In this document: one piece after another, positions 16,827-25,372 of the stretch
Layout of the letters: every line of letters starts with the position of its first letter
How positions within the stretch are numbered: the stretch's first letter is position 1
Assembly (NCBI GenBank): GCA_963819785.1
Contig: CAWFXW010000020.1
Coordinates: forward strand, 434,001-498,000
Reading direction: 5' to 3'
Source of the DNA: Palsa-504 sp963819785
GTDB lineage: Bacteria; Actinomycetota; Actinomycetes; Streptosporangiales; Streptosporangiaceae
Length of the DNA stretch: 64,000 nt
The notes under the pieces: generated by a model
The model's input: the letters and a program-made list of their open reading frames with translations, nothing else
Database searches by the model: none
What the model was told of the DNA's origin: nothing
Translations under genes and position numbers: made by a program

Positions 16827-16884
16827 GGCCCGTCACCCTTGACGTGGCCGGCCCGGGGTGGCCCGTCACCCTTGACGTGACCGG
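16827..16884. repeat. Direct repeat of 25 bp (24 of 25 identical), period 33
   Basis: Copies at 16827-16851 and 16860-16884 each contain CCCTTGACGTG. The second copy supplies the TTGACG that I read as the -35 of the livH promoter, so the duplication doubles a promoter element. Confidence 0.8.
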
Positions 16885-16902
16885 CATATTTATAGATAGT
16901 TT
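16872..16902 (+). promoter_or_regulatory. Promoter of the ABC-importer operon
   Basis: -35 TTGACG (16872-16877) and -10 TAGTTT (16897-16902), spacer 19 bp, in an AT-rich patch; the untranslated leader to the livH ATG is about 160 bases. Confidence 0.5.
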
Positions 16903-17070
16903 CAGATACGCTGAACCGTTTCGCGTGGCCCGCCGACCTGGGGCAGGCCAACCTGCCCCGTCGCGCAGCGCGTACGGCTGTAAAAGTCTGAAAGGGCGCG
17001 GGCTGATGTCACGGACTGGGTTCGCGGCGTGGCTCATGGCCGATGACGGCCGGGCAGGGGGTTACTTGCG

Positions 17071-17955
17071 ATGACGCTATTCCTGACCGCGCTGTTCGCG
17101 GGTCTGGCGGTGGGATCGGTCTACGGGCTGATCGCGCTGAGCTACACGGTGGTGTTCAACTCGACGTCCATCTTCAATGTCGCCCAGGGCGACCTGATGA
17201 TGGCCGGCGTCCTGGTGGCGTACTTCTGCCTGGACCGCTGGCACCTGGCCCAGATCCTCACGCTGCTGATCATCATCGCGGTGGTGGTGAGCCTCAGCCT
17301 GGTGGAGGAGCGGGTGGCGGTCCGGCCGTTCGTGAAGCGACCGGTGGTCGGGCTGGGCTGGTTCATCGCCACGCTGGCGTTCTCGCTGGTGATCGAGACG
17401 GTGGCGTCGATCATCTACGGCCAGAACCCGGTGGTGCCGATTCCCAGCGCGCTCGGCAGCGGGAGCGTCCACGTCGCCGGGGTCCACGTGGCGAACAAGT
17501 TCATCCTGGCCTTCACGACCATGATCGTGATCTTGGTGGCGCTGGAGGTGTTCTACAAGCGCACCTGGCTGGGCACCGCGATGCGCGGCGTGGCGGAGGA
17601 CCGCGAGGTGGCGGCGCTGCGCGGGATCGACGCGCTGCGCATCAGCCGGCTGGCGTTCATCATCGCGGGCCTGGTCACGGGCCTGGCCGCGTTCGTGGTG
17701 GCGCCGATCGTCTCGGCCGACGTGACGGTGGGCCTGACCTACGGGCTCAAGGGCTTCATCGCGCTGGCGGTCGGCGGGTTCGGCAGCCTGCGCGGCTGCG
17801 TGATCGGCGGGCTGCTGCTCGGCGTGGCCGAGCAGATGTTCGACCTGTACGTCAGCTCCAACTACGAGATCCTCGCCGCGCTGATCCTGGTCCTGCTGGT
17901 GCTCGCGGTGCGGCCATCCGGGCTGTTCGGCAGGACGGCGGTGCGTGAAGTATGA
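17071..17955 (+). CDS. livH: Branched-chain amino-acid-type ABC transporter permease
   Basis: A 294-residue integral membrane protein of the LivH family with about eight hydrophobic segments. GLAVGSVYGLIALSYTVVFNSTSIFNVAQGDLMMAG at the N-terminus is the family signature, and RGVAEDREVAALRGID (near residue 175) is the cytosolic coupling segment that meets the ATPases. It forms the channel with LivM. The family imports branched-chain amino acids, but related importers in catabolic clusters carry aromatic acids, urea or amides, so the substrate is open. Its TGA overlaps the ATG of the fused permease-ATPase gene. Confidence 0.93.
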   Translation: MTLFLTALFAGLAVGSVYGLIALSYTVVFNSTSIFNVAQGDLMMAGVLVAYFCLDRWHLAQILTLLIIIAVVVSLSLVEERVAVRPFVKRPVVGLGWFIATLAFSLVIETVASIIYGQNPVVPIPSALGSGSVHVAGVHVANKFILAFTTMIVILVALEVFYKRTWLGTAMRGVAEDREVAALRGIDALRISRLAFIIAGLVTGLAAFVVAPIVSADVTVGLTYGLKGFIALAVGGFGSLRGCVIGGLLLGVAEQMFDLYVSSNYEILAALILVLLVLAVRPSGLFGRTAVREV

Positions 17956-19925
17956 GCGAGCCTTCGGTGGGCGGCGGGAGACACAGTATGAGCAGGCCGA
18001 ACGCCCTGAACGACCTTACGGACCGGCTCGGGCTGGACAGCCGGGCCTGGCTGCGGTGGGCCGTACCGGTCGTTCTGATCGTCTTCCTGTACATCGTGCC
18101 GCAGCTCGGCGGGAACGGCTCGTTCCGGATGGGCGAGTACGAAGAAGTCCTGTCGTTCCTGGTCATCGCCGTCGCCCTGAACATCGCGATGGGCTACGGC
18201 GGCCAGTACATCCTCGGCATCACGGCGGTGTTCGCGGTCGGCGCCTACGGCGCGATCCTGGCCGCGAAGTACCATCCGCACGGCATCGGCCTAGTGGCCA
18301 TGTGCATCATCGGCGGCGCGGGCGGCGCGGTCGGCGGCCTGGTCATCGGCCTGCCGGCGCTGCGCGTCGGCGGGTTCTACCTGGCCCTGGTGTCACTGTT
18401 CGCCGCGCTGGCCATCCCCACCGTGGCCCAGCAGTGGGGGTTCGTCGGCGCCGACACCGGCATCCCGCTGTACGCCGTCAACGGGTTCGCGCCGGAGATC
18501 AGCGGCGAGGAACTGTACTTCATCGTGGTCTCGCTGGTCCTGCTGGCCACGTTGTTCAGCTGGGCCCTGGTGCACAGCCGGGTCGGGCACCGGTTCGTGG
18601 CGCTGCACACCAGCCAGCAGCTCGCCACGTCGATCGGGATCAGGTCGTACCGGACCCAGCTGTCGGCCATCCTCATCTCCTCCACGATGGCGGGCCTGGC
18701 GGGCGGGCTCTACGTCTACACCCAGCAGTTCTTCGCGCCGGGCAGTTCCTCGGTCCAGTTCGCCGTCCTGCTGCTGGCCGGCATGACGATCGGCGGCATG
18801 GGGACCATCACCGGGCCGCTGATCGGCTCGGTGATCATCCTGGGCATCAACCAGTTCTTCACCTCGTTCCAGCAGTACAACGGCATCGTGTTCGGTGTGC
18901 TGCTGCTGGGATTCGCGGTCTTCCTGCCGGACGGGCTGATGGCCCGGGTCACGGTGCTGAACGCGCGGCTGGGCATCAACACGCCTCGGACGCGCAGCCT
19001 GACCTCGGGTCCGGCCGTGGCGGCGGTGCCCGCGGCAGCGGCGGCGGCTGCTCCCTCGGTTCCGGAGCCCACGCCGGCCACCGCCATGACCGAGAAGCCG
19101 GCCGCACGGCTGCCCGCCTGGCCGCCGATCCTGGGCGCGAGCGACTCGAGCCCGCTGGTCGTGGAGGGCGCCAAGCGGACGTTCGGCGGCGTGACCGCGG
19201 TCGACGACATGGACCTGACCCTCACCCGGGGGCAGATCCACGGCCTGATCGGCTCGAACGGATCGGGCAAGACCACCCTGCTGAACCTGATCTCCCGGTT
19301 CTACTCCCTGGACGCCGGGCAGATCAGGATCGGCTCGACCCGGCTGGACAACCAGCCGGCGCACGCGGTGGCCCGGTCCGGAATCGCCCGGACGTTCCAG
19401 AGCCCCAAGCTGATGCTCCGCGAGACCGCCCTGGAGAACGTCATCCCGGCCGTCGAACTGCGGGTCCGGTGCACGGGCGCGGAATCCATCCTGCGGCTGC
19501 CCCGCGGGGTGCGCACCAACCGCCAGGCGCACGACGAGGCGCTGGAGATACTCGAAGCGCTCGGCCTGCATCACGTGATCGCCCAGAAGGCCGCCGCCCT
19601 GCCGCACGGCACCCGACGGCTGGTCGAGATGGCCCGGGCCATCGCGCTGCGGCCGAGCTTCGTCTTGCTGGACGAACCGGCCGCCGGACTGAGCCCCGTC
19701 GAGCTCGAGATGGTGGCCGAGGTGTGTCAGAACCTGGCTCGTTCGGGGGTCGGCGTGCTGCTGATCGAGCACAACGTCCCGATGGTCTTGTCCATCGCCG
19801 ACACGGTCACCTGCCTGCACCAAGGTAAACGCCTGTTCCAGGGCACACCGGCGGAACTGCGGGCCGATACCAACGTCGCGAGCGTGTTCCTGGGCGTCGA
19901 TGAGCCACTGGAGGCCTCGTCATGA
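17952..19925 (+). CDS. Fused ABC transporter permease-ATPase (LivM-LivG)
   Basis: A 657-residue fusion. Residues about 35-335 are a LivM permease with roughly nine membrane segments and the RVGGFYLALVSLFAALAIP signature; an Ala/Pro linker near 350-390 leads to a LivG ATPase. In the ATPase the Walker A is GLIGSNGSGKTT near residue 430, the signature helix reads LPHGTRRLVEMARAIA near 550 (the LSGGQ position is degenerate, as is common in LivG), and Walker B is FVLLDEPAAGLSP near 570. The fusion ties one ATPase to one permease. It overlaps livH (ATGA) and the next ATPase gene, giving a full cytosolic importer core. Confidence 0.93.
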   Translation: MSEPSVGGGRHSMSRPNALNDLTDRLGLDSRAWLRWAVPVVLIVFLYIVPQLGGNGSFRMGEYEEVLSFLVIAVALNIAMGYGGQYILGITAVFAVGAYGAILAAKYHPHGIGLVAMCIIGGAGGAVGGLVIGLPALRVGGFYLALVSLFAALAIPTVAQQWGFVGADTGIPLYAVNGFAPEISGEELYFIVVSLVLLATLFSWALVHSRVGHRFVALHTSQQLATSIGIRSYRTQLSAILISSTMAGLAGGLYVYTQQFFAPGSSSVQFAVLLLAGMTIGGMGTITGPLIGSVIILGINQFFTSFQQYNGIVFGVLLLGFAVFLPDGLMARVTVLNARLGINTPRTRSLTSGPAVAAVPAAAAAAAPSVPEPTPATAMTEKPAARLPAWPPILGASDSSPLVVEGAKRTFGGVTAVDDMDLTLTRGQIHGLIGSNGSGKTTLLNLISRFYSLDAGQIRIGSTRLDNQPAHAVARSGIARTFQSPKLMLRETALENVIPAVELRVRCTGAESILRLPRGVRTNRQAHDEALEILEALGLHHVIAQKAAALPHGTRRLVEMARAIALRPSFVLLDEPAAGLSPVELEMVAEVCQNLARSGVGVLLIEHNVPMVLSIADTVTCLHQGKRLFQGTPAELRADTNVASVFLGVDEPLEASS

Positions 19926-20695
19926 GTACCGCGATTGGTGCCGGTGACCCGCTGCTCGTTGTTTCCGACCTGCACGCCGGCTACGGGTCGCTGCAGGCCG
20001 TGGCGGGCATCTCCTTCGAGGTCAGGGCGGCCGAGACGGTGGCCCTGATCGGGCGTAACGGAGCAGGCAAGACGACCAGCCTGCTGTCCATCGCCGGCCT
20101 GCGCTACGGCAAGTTCCCGGGCAGCGTGAAGCTGACCGGGGTCGACGTCACGCGGGCCACCTCACGGCAGATCGTCGACGCAGGGCTGGCCCACGTGCCG
20201 GAGGGACACCGGATCTTCGCCAGCCTGAGCGTCGAGGAGAACCTGCGGCTCGGCGCGTACACACGCCGGCGCTCGGGCCGCAAGGCGGTCGCGTCCACCA
20301 TGGAGCGGGTCTTCGACCTGTTCCCCATCCTGCGCACGTACGCGACGCGCAACGCCGGCTTCCTGTCCGGCGGCGAGCAGCAGATGGTCGCGATCGGCCA
20401 GGCGCTGATGGCCGAGCCGAAGGTGCTGATGCTGGACGAGCCCACGTCGGGGCTGGCACCGATCGTGATCCGCACCATCTACGACGCGGTCGCGCAGCTC
20501 CGGGACCAGGGGCTGGCCATCTTGATCGTCGAGCAGAGCGTGCCACGGGCGCTGGCCAACTCGAGCCGCTGCTACGTCATGGAGCGCGGGCGCATCGTGA
20601 TCAGCGGCGAGTCGACCACGCTGGCTCAGGACGAGCACGTGTTCGCGATCGTGCGCGGTACCGAGGAGGTGCCCAGCCCGGCGCGGACTAGCTGA
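19922..20695 (+). CDS. livF: Branched-chain amino-acid-type ABC transporter ATPase
   Basis: A 257-residue ATPase of the LivF family: Walker A GRNGAGKTT near residue 45, signature LSGGEQQMVAIGQAL near 148, Walker B VLMLDEPTSGLAP near 170 and the switch His replaced by VEQS. It pairs with the ATPase half of the upstream fusion to power import. The ATG overlaps the previous stop. No solute-binding protein gene follows; the likely one is at 27225, beyond a TnpB gene and a regulator. Confidence 0.93.
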   Translation: MSTAIGAGDPLLVVSDLHAGYGSLQAVAGISFEVRAAETVALIGRNGAGKTTSLLSIAGLRYGKFPGSVKLTGVDVTRATSRQIVDAGLAHVPEGHRIFASLSVEENLRLGAYTRRRSGRKAVASTMERVFDLFPILRTYATRNAGFLSGGEQQMVAIGQALMAEPKVLMLDEPTSGLAPIVIRTIYDAVAQLRDQGLAILIVEQSVPRALANSSRCYVMERGRIVISGESTTLAQDEHVFAIVRGTEEVPSPARTS

Positions 20696-20714
20696 CACAC
20701 GCACGTGCGCGTGT
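20696..20714. terminator. Weak hairpin after livF
   Basis: CACACGCAC and GTGCGCGTG abut directly after the livF stop with one mismatch. No T-run follows, so terminator strength is doubtful. Confidence 0.3.
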
Positions 20715-20719
20715 TAACT

Positions 20720-21985
20720 CTGGTTGGCATCCTCTCCCGAGCTGGAGGCGGGAGATCCAGCCGCTCACGTCCGCAAGCAGGTAAGCAGTTGAGGTTCGCG
20801 GTTCACTGGCCCGGTATTCCGGAAGCCTCCCCGCGCAGCCACGGCGTGCCCCGCCGCGATGTTCTGGGCCGCGTTCACATCAGCGTTGCAGGCGTATCCG
20901 CAGGCGGTGCACGCGAACCGCGCTTGGCTCTCACGCGAGTTCGCATCCACCAGCCCGCACGCCGAACAGCGCTGGCTCGTGAACTGCGGCTTGACCTTCT
21001 CCACCCTTCCAGGCGCCTTGTCCTGCAGCCGACGCACCAGCAGGCCCCAGCCCGACCGCAGGATCTCCCGGTTCAGCCCGGCCTTGGCCCGCACGTTCCG
21101 GCCCGGGTTCGCGGCCGTCCCCTTGGCCGACCGGGTCATATTGGCGATCTTCAGGTCCTCGACCCGGATCAGGTCGAACCGGCGGGCAATGCTGGTGCTG
21201 GCCTTTTCCGCCCAGTCCTTGCGCCGGTCGGTCTCGCGGGCGCGAAGGCGGGCGATGGCGTGCGTGACCTGGCCGCGGCGGTTCGACCCGCGCCGGGCGC
21301 GGGCGAGCTTGCGCTGCAGGCGCCGTACCCGCCGCCGTTCTGGCCCGGTCAGGGCGGGAGCGTGCAGCAGTTCCCCGGTCGACAGGGCCGCGGACACCAT
21401 CACCCCCCGGTCGATGCCCACGACCTGGCCGTTACCCGGTGCCGGGATTGGCTCGGGGATCACGGCGAACGCGATGTGCCAGCGCCCGGCGCGGTCCATC
21501 CTCACCCGGTAGGACTTCGCGTCCGGCGGCACCGGCCGGGACCAGCGGAACCGTACCCACCCCGCCTTCGGCGCCCAGACCTGGCCGACCTTACCGGACA
21601 CGCGGTGCACGTCCCATTGCCGCCCGCGCCGCCCCGTGATCCGGAATCCCTCGTCCCGCCCGGCCTTGCGCCACGACGGCCGCCCGGCCGGCTTGTCCGG
21701 GTCGAGGAAAGCGGCCCTCGCCTGGGCGAAGTCCCGCAAGGCTTGCTGCTGGACCGTCTGGGAGCCGGCGGCCAGCCACGGATGGGCAGCGCGGGCGGCG
21801 GTGAGCTGCCGGCACTGCTCCAGGTAGCCGGGCGCGCTGGCGCGGCCCGGACGCCAGTACCCGTGCTGCTCGACGGCCAGGTTCCACACGTACCGGGCAT
21901 GGCTGCAGTGCTCCCGCAGCACGGCCTGCTGGGCGGGCGTGGGGTAGAGCCGGTACCGGGACACGCGAACACACTATCGACTGCC
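20720..21985 (-). mobile_element. Solo-TnpB element (IS605/IS1341-like)
   Basis: The tnpB gene and its flanks are inserted between livF and the second ArsR-type gene. No TnpA transposase gene is present. Just past the 3' end of tnpB is a hairpin (20733-20755, arms TCTCCCG and CGGGAGA) where IS605-type elements encode their guide RNA scaffold and right end. I could not define the exact ends or a target-adjacent motif. Confidence 0.5.
20765..21964 (-). CDS. TnpB-like RNA-guided nuclease (IS200/IS605 family)
   Basis: A 399-residue TnpB. The split RuvC site is complete: Asp185 in GIDRG, Glu269 in RVEDLKI and Asp362 in NADVNAAQN; a zinc ribbon is held by Cys333, Cys336, Cys352 and Cys355. The N-terminus (RYRLYPTPAQQAVLREHCSH) is the usual HTH-type start. 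TnpB proteins are programmed by an RNA from the element end and cut DNA, aiding element retention. GTG 21964 is the only possible start because an in-frame TAG is four codons upstream. No partner tnpA, so it moves in trans or has been co-opted; catalytic residues are intact, arguing against decay. Confidence 0.92.
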   Translation of the reverse strand: MSRYRLYPTPAQQAVLREHCSHARYVWNLAVEQHGYWRPGRASAPGYLEQCRQLTAARAAHPWLAAGSQTVQQQALRDFAQARAAFLDPDKPAGRPSWRKAGRDEGFRITGRRGRQWDVHRVSGKVGQVWAPKAGWVRFRWSRPVPPDAKSYRVRMDRAGRWHIAFAVIPEPIPAPGNGQVVGIDRGVMVSAALSTGELLHAPALTGPERRRVRRLQRKLARARRGSNRRGQVTHAIARLRARETDRRKDWAEKASTSIARRFDLIRVEDLKIANMTRSAKGTAANPGRNVRAKAGLNREILRSGWGLLVRRLQDKAPGRVEKVKPQFTSQRCSACGLVDANSRESQARFACTACGYACNADVNAAQNIAAGHAVAARGGFRNTGPVNREPQLLTCLRT

Positions 21986-22067
21986 ACTGACATTTCCCGG
22001 GGAGGTGAAGCGGGCTCCATCATGATGACTTGCCGGTGCGGGGGCGCCGGGTCGGCCTAGCGGGCTG

Positions 22068-22146
22068 TATGATAGTTCTCGAAGTTATCTGCAATGTGTG
22101 CCGGAATCGTAGCGGTCTCGGCACCCGAGGGGAACCGAGTTATCTT
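22068..22146 (+). promoter_or_regulatory. Promoter region of ArsR paralogue 2
   Basis: An AT-rich patch with GATAGTTCTCGAAGTTATC (22077-22095) resembles the TTCGATAGT sites upstream of the CaiB and solute-binding genes. The following leader to the ATG at 22147 is about 50 bases. No clear -35. Confidence 0.4.
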
Positions 22147-22578
22147 ATGGCTCGCAGGCTGACGGTCGAAAACCCACCGACCGAGGTTTTCAGGGCGTTG
22201 AGCGATCCGATCCGGTGGAGCATCATCGTCCAGATGTCACAGGTGGACGAGTTGGCATGTATCACCCTGGAGGACACGCTCCCGGTGTCAAAGCCGACCA
22301 TCTCCTACCACACCAAGATTCTGCAGAATGCGGGCTTGATCAGCACACGGAAGGCGGGGCGCAACTACTACTATTCGCTGCGCCGCGACGTGATCCGCGA
22401 TCTGCTTGACGGGCTGTGGGAACTGGCGCCGACGCCCAGGCCGGTGGTTGGCACGCAGAACGGGTCGGTACCGACGAGCCGCCGCAAGAAGCGGCAGGAC
22501 CCGGCCAGCATTGCCGCCATTTCGCGACAGCGGGACGTGGGCGACGATTTCGAGGAAGCCGCCGTCCTGACTTGGTGA
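22147..22578 (+). CDS. ArsR-type winged-helix regulator, paralogue 2
   Basis: A 143-residue regulator with the same build as the protein at 13723: VFRALSDPIRWSIIVQM, the same recognition region (TLPVSKPTISYHTKIL) and wing (GRNYYYSLRRDV), a variable basic linker and an almost identical end (EEAAVLTW against EEAVVLTW). Recognition helices are identical, so the two proteins should share operators and could compete or form mixed dimers. There is no metal-binding cysteine set. It lies between the TnpB insertion and the second ACAD operon and is a candidate controller of the AT-rich operators seen across the window. Confidence 0.9.
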   Translation: MARRLTVENPPTEVFRALSDPIRWSIIVQMSQVDELACITLEDTLPVSKPTISYHTKILQNAGLISTRKAGRNYYYSLRRDVIRDLLDGLWELAPTPRPVVGTQNGSVPTSRRKKRQDPASIAAISRQRDVGDDFEEAAVLTW

Positions 22579-22911
22579 GCGATACGGACTCGGCGTTTCC
22601 CGGACTGTTCTGGTCCGGTACGGCGAATCGGTTACCGGGATCGGGATATTGCGCCGCTTTGGCGTGCACGTCTTTTAAACGGACCCGGCGCACGTTGTGT
22701 GCGCCGGGTCCGTTGTCGTCGCGGTGGGGTTCTTGGCTGTCGTGACGGGTTCAGCGGGCGGGCCCTAACCGGGACGGTGGGCCGTCGAAGGTGGTTGACC
22801 TGACCGGGCGGATAGTGCAACGCTTGTAAAAGTAACGAACTAGTGCGTTCGCGTGCCGATGATCCGCCCGACGTCCGCGGCGAGTCTTGGCGCGCCGGAG
22901 GAGAGCATCGG
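22579..22911. other. Intergenic region with hairpin and ACAD promoter
   Basis: Holds the long hairpin at 22679-22713, then TTGACC at 22795-22800 and an AT-rich stretch with GTAACGAACTAGTGCGTTCG (22831-22850), an inverted GAAC/GTTC pair. The -10 is not clear. GGAGGAGAG precedes the next ATG. No gene is seen. Confidence 0.5.
22679..22713. terminator. Perfect 15-bp hairpin
   Basis: ACGGACCCGGCGCAC and its exact complement flank a five-base GTTGT loop. Lying after the regulator gene, it is a strong rho-independent-like stop, though no T-run follows, as is usual in high-GC actinomycetes. Confidence 0.75.
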
Positions 22912-24039
22912 ATGGACTTCGACCTCACTGCGGATCAGAAGCTGTTCCGCGCTACAACCAGGGAATTCCTCGAGAAGGAGATGCCGCTGACGCGGGTCCG
23001 TGAGCTCGCCGACAGCGGCATCGGCTTTGAGCCGGACTGGTGGAAGCGGGGCAGCGAGCTGGGCTGGAGTGCCATGGTTGTCGATCCGGCAGCGGGCGGC
23101 GACAGCATCTCCGGCGAGGGACTGGTGGACGCCTGCATCGTCGCCGAGGAGATGGGCCGCCTGGTGTCGCCGGGGCCGCTGGTCGGCGCCAACGTGGTCG
23201 CGGCCGCGCTCAGCGAGGCCGCCAACGTTTCCGACCACGCCGAGCTGCTCGCCGCCCTGATGGCGGGCGAGGCGGTGGCGAGCTGGGCCGTGTACGAGCC
23301 GCGGCGCGGCTGGTCGCCGATGACACCGACCGTCCAGGCCCGCCGCGACGGCTCCGGCTATGTCCTGTCCGGGGTCAAGGACCGGGTCGACTGCGGCGAT
23401 CAGGCCGACCATTTCATGGTCACCGCGGCGGGCCCGGACGGGCTGGCGCAGTTCATCGTGCCCGCCGCCGCGCCCGGGGTGACGGTCACCGCCGAGCAGA
23501 GCCTTGACCTCGTGCGGCGATACGCCCGGGTGGACCTGGACGGCGTCCGGTTGCCGGCCGCCAGCGTGGTGACCCCGGCCGGCCCGGCCGAGGCGGCGGT
23601 GAACCGCCAGATCCAGATCGCGGTAGCGCTGCAGTGCGCGGAAACCGCCGGCGTGATCCAGCGGGCCTTCGACGTCACCGTGCAGTGGGCGTTCGACAGG
23701 TACTCGTTCGGCCGGCCGCTCGCCTCCTACCAGGCGCTCAAGCACCGCTTCGCCGACATGAAACTATGGCTGGAGGCCTGCCAGGCCACGGCGAGTGCCG
23801 CGGCGCACGCGGCGGCGCGGCACGCCGAGGAGGCCGACGAACTGGCCAGCGTGGCCAAGTCCTACGTGGGACAGCGGGCGACCGACATCATCCAGGACTG
23901 CGTGCAGATGCACGGCGGGATCGGCGTGACCTGGGAACACGACATTCACCTTTATCTGCGGCGCGCGACGGTGAACCGGGCGATGTTCGGCACGCCCGGC
24001 GAGCACCGCCGCCGGCTGGCCGACATCCTCGGCGTCTGA
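22912..24039 (+). CDS. Acyl-CoA dehydrogenase
   Basis: A 375-residue ACAD: MDFDLTADQKLFRATTREFL at the start, ELGWSAMVVDPAAGGDSISGEGLVDACIVAEEMGR in the N-terminal domain, FDRYSFGRPLASYQALKHRFADMKLWLEA and CVQMHGGIGVTWEHDIHLYLRR in the C-terminal domain. The beta domain is short and lacks the usual EPGxGSD flavin strand, which marks it as the non-catalytic-type or beta-like member of a heteromeric pair with the next gene. ATG at 22912 with GGAGGAGAG upstream; 14 bases separate its stop from the partner's start. Confidence 0.9.
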   Translation: MDFDLTADQKLFRATTREFLEKEMPLTRVRELADSGIGFEPDWWKRGSELGWSAMVVDPAAGGDSISGEGLVDACIVAEEMGRLVSPGPLVGANVVAAALSEAANVSDHAELLAALMAGEAVASWAVYEPRRGWSPMTPTVQARRDGSGYVLSGVKDRVDCGDQADHFMVTAAGPDGLAQFIVPAAAPGVTVTAEQSLDLVRRYARVDLDGVRLPAASVVTPAGPAEAAVNRQIQIAVALQCAETAGVIQRAFDVTVQWAFDRYSFGRPLASYQALKHRFADMKLWLEACQATASAAAHAAARHAEEADELASVAKSYVGQRATDIIQDCVQMHGGIGVTWEHDIHLYLRRATVNRAMFGTPGEHRRRLADILGV

Positions 24040-24053
24040 GTAGGGATCGAGCG

Positions 24054-25304
24054 TTGACACAAGACACGACCGCTGGCATGGAAGACGTCGAGTCGTTCCG
24101 GCTCCGGGCCCGGGCCTGGCTGGCGGACCACATGCCGCGGCTGATCCCCGGCGAGAACGACAATCTCGAGGCCCTGATGAACCGGGGCGACGGGATCTGG
24201 CCACGGGCCCGCGAGCTGCAGCGGCTGCTCTACGACGGCGGCTTCGCCGGGATCTGCTTTCCGCGGGAGTACGGCGGCCTGGGCCTGACCCTGGCGCATC
24301 AGCGGGCCTTCAACGAGGAGTGCGCCGGCTACGAGATGCCGCTGGCCCTCAACACCCCCACGTTCTCGATCTGCGGGGCGACCGTGCTCGACATGGCCAG
24401 CGAGGAGCAGAAGCGCGAGCACCTGCCGGCCGTGATCCGCGGCGACGAGATCATGGTCCAGTTCCTGTCCGAGCCGCGCGGCGGATCCGACCTGGCCGGG
24501 GTGACCACCAGGGCCACGCGCGACGGCGACGTATTCATCCTCAGCGGCTCGAAGATCTGGAGCTCGGGCGCGTACGCAGCCGACTGGGCGCTGTGCCTGG
24601 CGCGGACCGACTGGGAGGCGCCCAAGCACCGCGGCATGACCATGTTCCTGCTGAAGGTGCACCAGCCCGGCATCGAGATCAAGCGGATCAAGCAGGTAAA
24701 CGGCAACAATGAGTTCTGCCAGGAGTTCTTCGACGATGTCGTGGTGCCCGCGTCGAACGTGGTGGGCGAGGTCAACGGCGGCTGGGCGGTGGCCAGCCGC
24801 CAGCTGTTCCACGAGCGCAACGCGGTCGGCGGCGGCTCACCGTACGTCAGCGGCGGCGGCGGTCCCCCGCGGCGCGGGCCGGGCACGCACGCCCTCATCG
24901 ACCTGGTCCGGGCCACCGGCCAGTCGGACGACGTCGCCGTGCGCGAGCTGGTGGCCGAGGCGCACGCGATCGCGCGGATCCAGCAGCAGCTGATCTCGCG
25001 CGTCACGGACGGGATGCGCACCCAGCAGCTGCCGCCCCCGGCCGCGGCCATCATGCGGTTGTACGCCGGCCAGGCCAGCACCAGGCTGGCCGAGATCGGC
25101 GTGGAGATACTGGGTTCGCATGCTGTAGTGGGCGACGTGGGCCTGGACTACGGGGTGTCTTTCCTGATGCGCCAGGCCGGATCGCTCGGCGGGGGGAGCA
25201 CCGAGATGTCGCGCAACATCATTAGCGAACGGGTCCTGGGCATGCCGCGCGAGTTCGCGGCCGACCGGGACGTGCCCTTCAGCCAGGTGCGGCAGGGCAG
25301 GTAG
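24054..25304 (+). CDS. Acyl-CoA dehydrogenase, partner subunit
   Basis: A 416-residue ACAD with GICFPREYGGLGLT, VQFLSEPRGGSDLAGVTTRAT (flavin strand), KIWSSGAYAADWALCLART, APKHRGMTMFLLKVHQPGI and GSLGGGSTEMSRNIISERVLGMPRE. A Glu in QLFHERN is the likely base position used by helix-G type enzymes. It should form a complex with the preceding ACAD and feed electrons to ETF. The TTG at 24054 has AGGGA seven bases upstream; an in-frame ATG at 24078 lacks an RBS, so TTG is preferred. A 68-base gap separates it from the convergent VWA gene. Confidence 0.9.
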   Translation: MTQDTTAGMEDVESFRLRARAWLADHMPRLIPGENDNLEALMNRGDGIWPRARELQRLLYDGGFAGICFPREYGGLGLTLAHQRAFNEECAGYEMPLALNTPTFSICGATVLDMASEEQKREHLPAVIRGDEIMVQFLSEPRGGSDLAGVTTRATRDGDVFILSGSKIWSSGAYAADWALCLARTDWEAPKHRGMTMFLLKVHQPGIEIKRIKQVNGNNEFCQEFFDDVVVPASNVVGEVNGGWAVASRQLFHERNAVGGGSPYVSGGGGPPRRGPGTHALIDLVRATGQSDDVAVRELVAEAHAIARIQQQLISRVTDGMRTQQLPPPAAAIMRLYAGQASTRLAEIGVEILGSHAVVGDVGLDYGVSFLMRQAGSLGGGSTEMSRNIISERVLGMPREFAADRDVPFSQVRQGR

Positions 25305-25372
25305 CGCTCGGGCGCCGGGCACGCGCCAGCCCTCAACCGGTTCTACGAGGAGGTAGTTGCTGCCAGCCGGCG

